Below are positions 34,811 to 42,475 of a stretch of DNA of 64,000 nt, piece by piece (the stretch's first letter is position 1; each line of letters starts with the position of its first letter). This stretch comes from Pseudomaricurvus sp965656525 (GTDB lineage Bacteria > Pseudomonadota > Gammaproteobacteria > Pseudomonadales > Cellvibrionaceae). The notes under the pieces were generated by a model. It was not told the DNA's origin and did not search any database. It saw nothing but the letters and a program-made list of their open reading frames with translations. The DNA lies in assembly GCA_965656525.1 (NCBI GenBank), contig CBFHKY010000003.1, forward strand, positions 107,009 to 171,008, read 5' to 3'. The position numbers and the translations under genes were made by a program.

Positions 34811-35497
34811 ATGGCGGGTCAAATTGTCATCATCAACGGTACATCAGGCTCGGGTAAATCCACCGCCTGCGATTTGTTTATCAAGCGTTCATCAGACTTC
34901 TGGCTTACCTATGGTATTGATCAGTTTATGGGTTCTACGTTTCCCAAACAGTTTGGTCACCACGGGGATCGCAGTGCCGAGGGCTACAGCACTCAGCCTT
35001 TAGACCCCAAAGACCCCGAGGGCACATTGCGCTGGCACATCAGTGATCAGGGCATGAACGCCTTTGGTGTTTTTCACGAATGGATCGCCGCTGCATCCCG
35101 CCAGGGCTGTAACATCATTGTCGACCATCTAATGATGATCGACCCACCCATCTTGCAAGACTGCATATGGCGATTAAAAGATCTACCGGTCTTGCTGGTC
35201 AACCTTAAGCCGCCTTACGAGGTGTTAATGGAGCGCATCACCAACCGAGAGATCGGTACGCGCTTTGCCAATTCCAGCTATTCCTCTGAACAAATTCAAA
35301 AGTCCAGAGCGCGACTCGATCGCTTACGCCCTTGGTTTTACCAAGCTGTGTACGCCAATGAGTGCTGCGACCTCGAAATCGATTCAGCACAACACAACCC
35401 AGAAGCCATTTGTGATCAGATTGAAGCCCAGTTAACACAAGGCGGCCACGCGTTTGAAACCCTCAGACAGCGATATCTGAACCCAGCGGCTTCCTAG
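34811..35497 (+). CDS. Chloramphenicol-phosphotransferase-like P-loop kinase
   Basis: A 228-residue small-molecule kinase. The ATG at 34811 has an AAGGAG site; a TTG at 34760 is unlikely. The Walker A is IIINGTSGSGKSTACDLF near 5-22, and the general order GIDQFMGSTFPK and NIIVDHLMM matches chloramphenicol phosphotransferase-like proteins (Cpt family). The fold supports phosphoryl transfer to a hydroxyl group, but resistance to chloramphenicol cannot be claimed. It probably forms an operon with the lipocalin gene. Confidence 0.8.
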   Translation: MAGQIVIINGTSGSGKSTACDLFIKRSSDFWLTYGIDQFMGSTFPKQFGHHGDRSAEGYSTQPLDPKDPEGTLRWHISDQGMNAFGVFHEWIAAASRQGCNIIVDHLMMIDPPILQDCIWRLKDLPVLLVNLKPPYEVLMERITNREIGTRFANSSYSSEQIQKSRARLDRLRPWFYQAVYANECCDLEIDSAQHNPEAICDQIEAQLTQGGHAFETLRQRYLNPAAS

Positions 35498-35513
35498 GTT
35501 GCCGTCGCCGGCA

Positions 35514-36395
35514 TTAACTCAGATAAGGTTGAATATACGCCATGCTTTCTTGCCACAACCGTTCCGCCACGGCCATGTCTTGTGCCGCGACGCTGGTATC
35601 GGCGGGTTTTAGTTCATAGAAGTAGCCGCCGTTGGCTGCTGTCATGCTCGGGTCGGTCGCCATCCACACCAGTGTTTTAGCCGCGTGCGCCGATGTCACC
35701 GCACGTTCGGTTAAGGTGCTCATATAGGCTTGCATGGTGTCATCTGCATGGTTAACGAAGTTACTTTCTAAGATCACACCCGGTTCCATCGCGTGGGCAA
35801 TAATGCCTTGCTCGCCATAGCGTTTGGCCAGCTCACGAGTGAACAAAATATTACCCAGTTTGGCGTTGGTATAGGCCCCGCCCGTGGTGTAGTTCTGTAT
35901 GCATTGCAAATCATCAAAGTTAATACCGGGGCAGTTGTGATGGCCGACAGAAGAAGTAGACAGCACTCGAACTGTGCCCTCGGGGGCCGTTTTTGCCGTG
36001 GCTATTAATGTGGGTAACAGCAGCTGGGTCAGTAAAAACGGGCTGAGATAGTTACCGGTAAACGTCTGCTCGAAGCCTTCACTGGTGATGTGCATCGCGT
36101 TGCTGACACCACCGGCATTGTTGATCAAGACATCGATGACATCGGTCTGCGCAAGAATGTCTTGTGCCACTCGACGAGTGTCCGCCAGCAGTGAAAAGTC
36201 TGCCCGCAGCGCTGTCACATCACGGGCGTTAGGCGCTTGAGCGGCGATTTCTTCTGCTGCGGTTTGACAACGCTGCGGATTGCGCCCCAATACAATGACG
36301 TTGAAACCTTGCTGGGCCAACGCCTTGGCGGCTTCTTTGCCAACACCTGAGCTTGCGCCGGTAACAACGGCCACTTTTTGTCGGAGTTCGGTCAT
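35514..36395 (-). CDS. Short-chain dehydrogenase/reductase, paralogue of the LuxEC-operon SDR
   Basis: A 293-residue SDR; the ATG at 36395 (GGA upstream) is chosen over 36449, which would add 18 unrelated residues and overlap the GMC gene. Motifs are VVTGASSGVGKEAAKALA, VLINNAGGVSNAM, LSTSSVGHHN and YTNAKLGNILF. It shares length, GRNPQRC and the late AAQDMAVAERLWQ with the SDR at 28404. It lies directly downstream of the GMC oxidoreductase on the same strand (41 bp), so the two may act on one substrate in turn. Confidence 0.88.
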   Translation of the reverse strand: MTELRQKVAVVTGASSGVGKEAAKALAQQGFNVIVLGRNPQRCQTAAEEIAAQAPNARDVTALRADFSLLADTRRVAQDILAQTDVIDVLINNAGGVSNAMHITSEGFEQTFTGNYLSPFLLTQLLLPTLIATAKTAPEGTVRVLSTSSVGHHNCPGINFDDLQCIQNYTTGGAYTNAKLGNILFTRELAKRYGEQGIIAHAMEPGVILESNFVNHADDTMQAYMSTLTERAVTSAHAAKTLVWMATDPSMTAANGGYFYELKPADTSVAAQDMAVAERLWQESMAYIQPYLS

Positions 36396-36435
36396 AGCAA
36401 ATCCATTCTGTTTTGTTGTGTTGATGAATATAGGG

Positions 36436-38049
36436 CTAACACTCACCATCGGCGATCAATGCAGCGGCTTTTTCGGCAATCATAATGGTAGGCGCATTGG
36501 TGTTGCCAGACGTAATGGTTGGCATGATGGAAGCATCTACTACCCGCAACCCACTCAAGCCACGCAGTTTCAATGTGCTGTCGACCACGGCGGTAGCATC
36601 ATCTCTGCGGCCCATTTTGCACGTGCCCACAGGGTGAAAGATGGTTGTACCAATCTTGGCGGCCGCTTCCAGCAGTTCGGTATCACTGCCATCGTCTGAG
36701 CCCGGCAGGTATTCCTTTGGTGTAAAAGGTGCAAAAGCCGGCATGGAAAAAATACGCCGTGTGAGCTTGATGGCATCAATGGCCACTTGCTGGTCTTCTA
36801 GCGTAGACAAATAATTGGGGGCGATACGCGGCGGCACTTGTGGGTCGGACGAAAGCACAGTCACCGCACCACGAGAAGTGGGTCGCAGATGACAGACGCT
36901 TGCCGTCATACCCGGAAACGAGTGTAAATCATCGCCAAACTTATCCAGCGATAAAGGCTGCACATGGTATTCCACGTTAGCACTGGCTTGGCTAGGGTCC
37001 GACTTGGCAAATACCCCCAGCTGACTGGGGGCCATGCTCAACGGTCCACCACGATTGAACAGATAGTTCATGCCCATACTCATTTTCCCCAACCAGTTAT
37101 TGGCTGTGGTGTTAAGCGTTTTCAAACCGTCAATTTGATAGACCGTGCGCAATTGCAGGTGATCTTGCAGATTGCGGCCCACACCGGGCAAATGGTGCTG
37201 AACCGCTATGCCCGCGGCAGCAAGATCATCGCGATGACCAATACCAGAGCGCTGCAGAATTGTGGGTGAACCAATAGCGCCCGCCGACAGCAAGGTTTCC
37301 CGGTCAGCGCTGACCGTACAGCGCTCTCCCTTGTGCATGAAAGTAACGCCGGTAATGTGGGTATTATCTAAGGTAAGCTTATCGATCATAGCGTTGGTAA
37401 TAACGGTAAGATTTGATCGCTGCATCGCGGGCTTTAAAAACGCTTTAGCCGCGCTGCAACGCACTCCTTTGCGCTGGGTGACATCAAACGACGCAGAGCC
37501 TAGGTTATCCCCCTGATTAAAGTCGTCAATTTTCGGGATACCGGCCTGCTCAGCGGCATCGGCGAAGGTATCCAGCACATCCCACCGCAGGCGCTGCTGC
37601 TCCACTCGCAATTCACCGTCACGACCATGAAAGCGATCGCCGCCCCGCCAGTGGGATTCACTGCGCTTAAACAGAGGTAGCACGTGCTCCCAACACCAAG
37701 AGTTGTCACCTGTCAGCTCAGCCCACTCGTTGTAATCACGGCTCTGACCGCGCATGTAAATCATGCCATTAATGGAAGAACAGCCCCCCAAAACACGGCC
37801 ACGGGCATAGGCAATTTGACGCCCACCCAAGCCTTTTTCGGCATCGGTCTGGTAACACCAATCCGCGCGAGGGTTACCAAAGCAGTAAAGGTACCCAACT
37901 GGCACATGAAACCAGAGCCAGTTGTCTTTTCCGCCCGCCTCCAACAACAACACCGAAACAGTGGGGTCGGCAGAAAGCCGGTTGGCCAAGACACAACCAG
38001 CCGATCCAGCACCCACAATGACATAGTCAAAAGCACCCAGATTGTTCAT
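36436..38049 (-). CDS. GMC-family FAD oxidoreductase (choline dehydrogenase-like)
   Basis: A 537-residue flavoenzyme that oxidises alcohols to aldehydes or ketones. The FAD motif is DYVIVGAGSAGCVLANRLS (8-26), the first GMC signature is ARGRVLGGCSSINGMIYMRG near 82-101, and the second is near 255 (SAGAIGSPTILQRSGIG). The active-site His lies in TTIFHPVGTCKMG near 470, and the C-terminus has NTNAPTIMIAEKAA. Substrate range in this family is wide (choline, medium-chain alcohols, polyethylene glycol). The pairing with an SDR suggests a two-step alcohol oxidation. Confidence 0.92.
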   Translation of the reverse strand: MNNLGAFDYVIVGAGSAGCVLANRLSADPTVSVLLLEAGGKDNWLWFHVPVGYLYCFGNPRADWCYQTDAEKGLGGRQIAYARGRVLGGCSSINGMIYMRGQSRDYNEWAELTGDNSWCWEHVLPLFKRSESHWRGGDRFHGRDGELRVEQQRLRWDVLDTFADAAEQAGIPKIDDFNQGDNLGSASFDVTQRKGVRCSAAKAFLKPAMQRSNLTVITNAMIDKLTLDNTHITGVTFMHKGERCTVSADRETLLSAGAIGSPTILQRSGIGHRDDLAAAGIAVQHHLPGVGRNLQDHLQLRTVYQIDGLKTLNTTANNWLGKMSMGMNYLFNRGGPLSMAPSQLGVFAKSDPSQASANVEYHVQPLSLDKFGDDLHSFPGMTASVCHLRPTSRGAVTVLSSDPQVPPRIAPNYLSTLEDQQVAIDAIKLTRRIFSMPAFAPFTPKEYLPGSDDGSDTELLEAAAKIGTTIFHPVGTCKMGRRDDATAVVDSTLKLRGLSGLRVVDASIMPTITSGNTNAPTIMIAEKAAALIADGEC

Positions 38050-38434
38050 GATAAGCGGGTCATATCATTGCGCCACGTGAGCATTTTTTGCGATTGAGAA
38101 CGCGGTTGAGAACATAGACACTCTCTGTTTTTATCGTTGTTTTTATGGTCGTTATTCAGCCATTATTTTCACGGCAGGCTCAGGCTTACCCAATCACAGA
38201 GTATTAGGGCTGCAGTTACCTTAGTGCCGAAGAAGGGTAAAGACTATAACACCCAGATTTCAGCTTTGAACAGATTCTGGTTCGAATGACTTTAGCGGGG
38301 GTGGGTAATAGAGCGGCATTGAACCCTATCATCGTTAAAGGTGGGGCGTTGATGTGTTCAAAAAAAGCCCTTAACAACGCCATCCATAAACGCGGTTAAG
38401 GGCCAAGTCGAAGGAAAAAGTTATCGACAAAACG
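38050..38434. other. Intergenic region upstream of the GMC gene
   Basis: 385 bases between the GMC oxidoreductase (which starts at 38049) and fmdB. It contains the fmdB terminator at 38360-38403. The remaining 310 bases must hold the promoter of the GMC-SDR unit, but no convincing hexamer pair or small gene is visible. Confidence 0.5.
38360..38403 (-). terminator. Terminator of the fmdA-fmdB transcript
   Basis: On the minus strand GCCCTTAAC pairs with GTTAAGGGC (9 bp) across a 19-base loop, followed by a T-run (A-run 38360-38366 on plus). It lies 31 bases after the fmdB stop. Confidence 0.88.
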
Positions 38435-38830
38435 CTAGTGGCTGATCATCCACGGACGCTGTGACGGAAATATTTTGCTGCCATCAGGCAAGAGCACCAT
38501 CTGCTGCTTAAGCTGGCCCTTTTTATCATCACAGCCGCAGCCAGAATGATGTTTGTGGGTTTTCTTTTGAAACGCCAATCGATCCGCGGCTTCGGCGCGT
38601 GAATCGATCGATGACACAATCGGCGAGTGTTGCGCCTGTTCGTTACGGTCCATAGCCTTGCGGGTTTCTTGCTTTTTTGGGGCCATGGCCAGAATTTCTG
38701 GCGGAATCATCAAAATGCGCGGGCTAAGCGTTTGGCAGGTTGGGCAAGCCAGTGGTTCATGCGCTTGATCCAGCGGGGCCAACTCGTTGAACATACCGTG
38801 TTCAGGGCATTTGTAATCGTAGACTGGCAT
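38435..38830 (-). CDS. fmdB: FmdB-type zinc-ribbon protein
   Basis: A 131-residue protein with an N-terminal FmdB zinc ribbon (MPVYDYKCPEHGMF, then LACPTCQT at 28-35). A second Cys/His-rich stretch, KTHKHHSGCGCDDKK, lies near 90-104. In Methylophilus the gene follows formamidase and was proposed to regulate amide uptake; the actual role is not settled. It is co-directional with fmdA, with a strong hairpin in the 104-bp gap. Confidence 0.85.
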   Translation of the reverse strand: MPVYDYKCPEHGMFNELAPLDQAHEPLACPTCQTLSPRILMIPPEILAMAPKKQETRKAMDRNEQAQHSPIVSSIDSRAEAADRLAFQKKTHKHHSGCGCDDKKGQLKQQMVLLPDGSKIFPSQRPWMISH

Positions 38831-38879
38831 AAGTTGATCTCCAGTTTTGCATTCTAATTTTAATAATACGCGTTTAATG

Positions 38880-38911
38880 GAAACTACCCGACACCATCGC
38901 CGGGCAGTTTC
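38880..38911 (-). repeat. Hairpin between fmdA and fmdB
   Basis: GAAACT-A-CCCG pairs with CGGG-C-AGTTTC, giving an 11-position stem with one mismatch and a 10-base loop. No T-run follows on the minus strand, so it is more likely an mRNA processing or stability element than a full terminator. Confidence 0.6.
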
Positions 38912-38934
38912 GTTCCATTTCAGTCGTTAGGAAG

Positions 38935-40164
38935 TTACTTATCTGGCGAGAGCGGAATGTCCACACTGCCATCTAAACTCTTCGTCGGGCCATCAGCACC
39001 GGGGTTTACGTCGAACTCGAAAATATCTGTTGGTAGCCACAAAGTTGCGCAGGCATTTGGAATATCTACAACACCACTGATGTGACCCTGTACCGGCGCA
39101 CAACCCAGAATGGCGTAAGCCTGTGCTTTGCTATAACCAAACTTGGTGAGGTAGTTGATAGCATTGAGACACGCTTGCCGATAAGCCACATGCACATCTA
39201 AGTAGTGCTGTGTGCCGCCTTCGTCCACGGAAATACCTTCAAAGATCAGATAATCATCGTATTTAGGCGTAATCGGGCTTGGCTTGAAGATTGGGTTTTT
39301 GATGGCGTATTTTTCCATCCCACCTTTGATCAGGTTCACACGCATGTGAATCCAACCGGCCATTTCAATCGCACCACAGAAAGTAATTTCACCGTCACCC
39401 TGACTAAAGTGAAGGTCACCTACACTCAAGCCACCGCCTTCAACATACACAGGGAAGTAGACCTTAGAGCCACGAGACAAATCTTTAATATCACAATTGC
39501 CACCGTGTTCACGCGGTGGCACGGTTCGCGCACCTTCAGCCGCTGCTGCTTTAGCAGCTTCACCTTTCATACGTCCCATGTGGGCGGTTTCGGCATAAGG
39601 TAATGTGGCTAATGCTGGTAGGCGATCTGGCTCTGTGTCATACAACGCTTTTTCACGGGTATTCCACTCTTCCAACATCTCTTTCGACGGCAAGCAACCA
39701 ATCAAGCCTGGGTGAATCATGCCCGCAAATTCGACACCAGGTACATGACGCGAACTGGTGAACATGCCTTTGAAATCCCAAATGGATTTCTGTGCTTCTG
39801 GGAAATGCTCTGTTAAGAAGCCGCCACCGTTTTGTTTCGAGAAGAAACCGTTGAAGCCCCACTGACTATCGTCGAACGCGCCAATATCAAGAATGTCTAC
39901 AACCAACAGATCGCCTGGCTCAGCACCTTCAATACCAACGGGCCCAGACAAAAAATGCACTTGGCTTAAATCCACATCTCTTACATCATCGGCACAATCG
40001 TTGTTTTTGATTTGACCGCCCGTCCAATCTACGCACTCGACGATAAAGTCATCACCGGGCTTAACCGTGGACACCATAGGAATATCGGGGTGCCAGCGAT
40101 TGTGAATCATATCGTTGTCATAAGCGGACTTACTCAGATCCACTTTGATGATGGTTTCGGCCAT
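38935..40164 (-). CDS. fmdA: Formamidase
   Basis: FmdA (FmdA/AmdA acetamidase-formamidase family) hydrolyses formamide to formate and ammonia. The 409-residue length equals the family norm. Clear landmarks are HNRWHPDIPMVSTVKPGDDF (21-40), VHFLSGPVGIEGAEPGDLLV, EFAGMIHPGLIGCLPS, the metal-binding region VPPREHGGNCDIKDL, and LHFSQGDGEITFCGAIEMAG. The ATG at 40164 has a GGAG site. The leader contains an intrinsic-terminator hairpin, suggesting control by attenuation. The urt/ami locus 10 kb away shares an upstream motif. Confidence 0.96.
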   Translation of the reverse strand: MAETIIKVDLSKSAYDNDMIHNRWHPDIPMVSTVKPGDDFIVECVDWTGGQIKNNDCADDVRDVDLSQVHFLSGPVGIEGAEPGDLLVVDILDIGAFDDSQWGFNGFFSKQNGGGFLTEHFPEAQKSIWDFKGMFTSSRHVPGVEFAGMIHPGLIGCLPSKEMLEEWNTREKALYDTEPDRLPALATLPYAETAHMGRMKGEAAKAAAAEGARTVPPREHGGNCDIKDLSRGSKVYFPVYVEGGGLSVGDLHFSQGDGEITFCGAIEMAGWIHMRVNLIKGGMEKYAIKNPIFKPSPITPKYDDYLIFEGISVDEGGTQHYLDVHVAYRQACLNAINYLTKFGYSKAQAYAILGCAPVQGHISGVVDIPNACATLWLPTDIFEFDVNPGADGPTKSLDGSVDIPLSPDK

Positions 40165-40186
40165 TTTCTGCTCTCCTATCTATTGG

Positions 40187-40228
40187 AAAAAAGCGCACTC
40201 AGCCCAAGAGACAATTCGAGTGAGTGCG
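40187..40228 (-). terminator. Intrinsic terminator inside the fmdA leader (attenuator)
   Basis: On the minus strand CGCACTCA (40228-40221) pairs with TGAGTGCG (40201-40194) over a 19-base loop, then C and six Ts (40192-40187). The fmdA ATG is only 22 bases further on, too close for a promoter in between. Transcripts of fmdA must therefore pass this hairpin. Confidence 0.75.
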
Positions 40229-40366
40229 TAAATGGAAATCGTTGGATTTGAAATCCTCTAACGGCTCGCGCCGGCATACTGCCTAACACTCACCGCTCGA
40301 TTGCCGGAGGAAACGTGGACACACTATTGCCAATTTTTACCTTGCCGCCTATTCGTCAATAATGCC

Positions 40367-40393
40367 TTTTGTGTAAGTTGATTGACGTATACC
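40367..40393 (-). promoter_or_regulatory. Motif shared with the urtA upstream region (copy 1)
   Basis: GGTATACGTCAAT (40393-40381 on minus) is identical to a site upstream of urtA. Extending the alignment gives 23 of 27 matching bases. It lies about 200-230 bases upstream of fmdA and before the leader terminator. It is a candidate operator for the LuxR-type regulator encoded at 61188. Confidence 0.6.
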
Positions 40394-40725
40394 GTGGAAG
40401 CCAGAAAGATCGGCATTAAACGAAAGGCGAGCTAGGTACGGGTACGAGGCGTTACTGTGCGGCGGAAAGCCTACGATGGCCACGGGTGATTTTGATCGTA
40501 ATAGAAACCGTTCTGATGCGAACGGCTCACAGAGAAAGCCCCACGCGGAGCCGATACGATAAGAGTTCACGGCGCAGCCTGCTGGAGGTGCACCGTGAAC
40601 TTAAAAGCTGAAGGTGGAGATAGCAGTCTTAATATCGATCCCGTCTTAATATCAACACAGCACTATAAGTCTAGACACGATACTCATGAGGCACGGTTCT
40701 ACTGTAGAAGAGTACTCATCTAGCA

Positions 40726-42402
40726 CTACCGTAACTCGTAACTCACACTGATCCACACAGTGGGCGAGTCAGCCTCGGTATCTGACTGCGGATCACCCCC
40801 GCTGACACGCCAGGCTGCACTGGCATCCACACTCAGTTTGAGATAATTCAAGCGTGCACCAATACCAGCGCCTGCCAGACTGCGGTGATTGTCGGAAGGC
40901 TCCCAAGGTTCAGCATTAGTGGTGACTTCCCCAAGATCGTAAAACACGTAAGGGGCCAATGATTGCCATTGGTAGCGCACTTCAAACTGCCCCAACCAAC
41001 CACGATCACCATAGGCTTCGCCGGAAGGATAAGCGCGAACACCTGAGGCACCACCAAGACCAAAGCCTTCGGATGAATCTAGGTTTTCTTCTGTCCATTG
41101 ACTGTCTATATAGGCAAAGAGGGAAATATCCTCCCAGAGAGTTTGTTGATGGCTAACCTCTAACTGCGCTAATTGATAACTGCCGTCCGTTTCCGCGGTC
41201 AAGCTGTCAAAAGGGATAAGCGCGTCATCCAGCTGCAATTCACCACCCAGCCAAGCCACCCGCCCTTGTGTCAAACCACCTTTGGCCATGCGATTAAAAT
41301 GATGCCCGTTCAATTCCAACAGCACACTTTCGCTGGCCTTGCTGTAGGTTGGTAAGGTGGTGTTGTAGCGATCATCCAACTCGCTGTGTGCCATCGTCAA
41401 GGCCAGGTTTAATTCGCTGCTACGCTGCAGCACCAATGGGTAACTCAACCCTAGCTTAGCGATTCGAGCTGCACCTCTAGCACCAAGGGCGGACAACTCT
41501 TCACCCAACTGATAATCCGTCTGTTGGTACTCCACGTTGCCACGCAAACCTGATCCTCCCAGCGGTAATTGATAACGCAGCCCGCCATACCAAAGGCTTT
41601 CATCGGTAGCCATGGCGTCCAGCGTCAGCTCATCCCCCACCGTCAAAAGGCGGTTGACCTTAACGTTCACAAGGGTGCGCCAATCACCTGAATAGCGGTT
41701 ACCGTGGTTATCGGCACGAATGCTGGCTTGATAGCGCGGGGCGGCCGTCACATCCATCGTGAGATCCCCTTCGCCGGTATTGTCGCCAGGGCGCAAGACC
41801 GAGGTCACTTCTACGCCAGGCAGACGGTTCAACAATCGAGCGGTACGCGATAAGAGTGTGCCCGCAATCATATCGCCAGATTGCAGCGGGCTGATAAGAT
41901 CGGTTAACCCTTGCGTCAACGCCGCATCCCCACTCAATTCCACCAATCCATAGCGACCTTCCACCACCCCGATGGTCAACTCGCCGTCTTTAAGTGTCTG
42001 GGGGGGCAGATACGCCAAAGTAAACGAGTAATCGTGCTGATGATAATAGTCGGTAATACGAGCCGCCAACCCCTGCAACTGTGCCAAATCAAAGCTCTGG
42101 CCCTGCACGTTCCCCAGCACAGCCAACAACCTATCGCTGGTAAAAACCGTGTTGCCCACTAGCTTTATGTTTGTCACCGTTGTGGTCACACCACCCGGTG
42201 CCACCGCGCTAATCTGAGGCTGTTGAATTTCCAACTCATCGGTGGGTTGGGTCGCTGGTGGTGGTGGTGTTCTCAGCTCTTTCAGTACACGACCGCTGTC
42301 GGGTAATGTCTGGGCTTGCGCACCCATAGTAAAAGAAAGAACCGCAAGAACACCGCCTAGACTTAAGCGGCAAGAAGTTAGCCGTGTTGGTAAATGTCTC
42401 AC
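40726..42402 (-). CDS. TpsB outer-membrane transporter (ShlB/FhaC/HecB family)
   Basis: The secretion partner of the adjacent exoprotein: a 16-strand outer-membrane barrel with two periplasmic POTRA domains. It has 558 residues, with a signal peptide (LGGVLAVLSFTMGAQAQ), a proline-rich linker (LRTPPPPATQPTDELEI), POTRA domains about residues 72-225 (VTNIKLVGNTVFTSDRLLAV, LAYLPPQTLKDGELTIGVVEG), and the barrel from about 235. Near 460 the conserved GASGVRAYPSGEAYGDRGW gives the loop-6 VRAYP motif needed for secretion. It ends with the barrel signal SVSYELR. It follows tpsA by 73 bp. Confidence 0.93.
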   Translation of the reverse strand: MRHLPTRLTSCRLSLGGVLAVLSFTMGAQAQTLPDSGRVLKELRTPPPPATQPTDELEIQQPQISAVAPGGVTTTVTNIKLVGNTVFTSDRLLAVLGNVQGQSFDLAQLQGLAARITDYYHQHDYSFTLAYLPPQTLKDGELTIGVVEGRYGLVELSGDAALTQGLTDLISPLQSGDMIAGTLLSRTARLLNRLPGVEVTSVLRPGDNTGEGDLTMDVTAAPRYQASIRADNHGNRYSGDWRTLVNVKVNRLLTVGDELTLDAMATDESLWYGGLRYQLPLGGSGLRGNVEYQQTDYQLGEELSALGARGAARIAKLGLSYPLVLQRSSELNLALTMAHSELDDRYNTTLPTYSKASESVLLELNGHHFNRMAKGGLTQGRVAWLGGELQLDDALIPFDSLTAETDGSYQLAQLEVSHQQTLWEDISLFAYIDSQWTEENLDSSEGFGLGGASGVRAYPSGEAYGDRGWLGQFEVRYQWQSLAPYVFYDLGEVTTNAEPWEPSDNHRSLAGAGIGARLNYLKLSVDASAAWRVSGGDPQSDTEADSPTVWISVSYELR

Positions 42403-42475
42403 AAAGTATCCTTAAACAGAGTAAAGCGGTCGGGCTGAGGCACCCATACGATGCCCCTACAATCAAGTTGATAAA

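Larger units (their letters stand above)
40165..40725. other. fmdA leader and tpsB-fmdA intergenic region
   Basis: 561 bases without a credible gene. From the tpsB side they hold a large imperfect hairpin at 40565-40600 (GTTCACGG/CCGTGAAC plus inner GCA/TGC), a perfect hairpin at 40508-40525 (CCGTTC/GAACGG), the motif shared with urtA (40367-40393), and a GC-rich structured stretch near 40258-40312 with CCGGCA/TGCCGG pairing and a CGGC-GCGA-GCCG stem with a GNRA loop. Last comes the leader terminator at 40187-40228. Confidence 0.6.

Noticed and set aside
40165..40330. Guanidine-I riboswitch or ANTAR antiterminator target in the fmdA leader
   Set aside because: The conserved guanidine-I core and the paired hexaloop hairpins with A1 and G4 are not visible; the leader is left as an unclassified attenuator.
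40349..40570. A 73-codon minus-strand frame between tpsB and fmdA
   Set aside because: GTG start without ribosome site, spans hairpins and the shared operator motif, and has no recognisable protein features.
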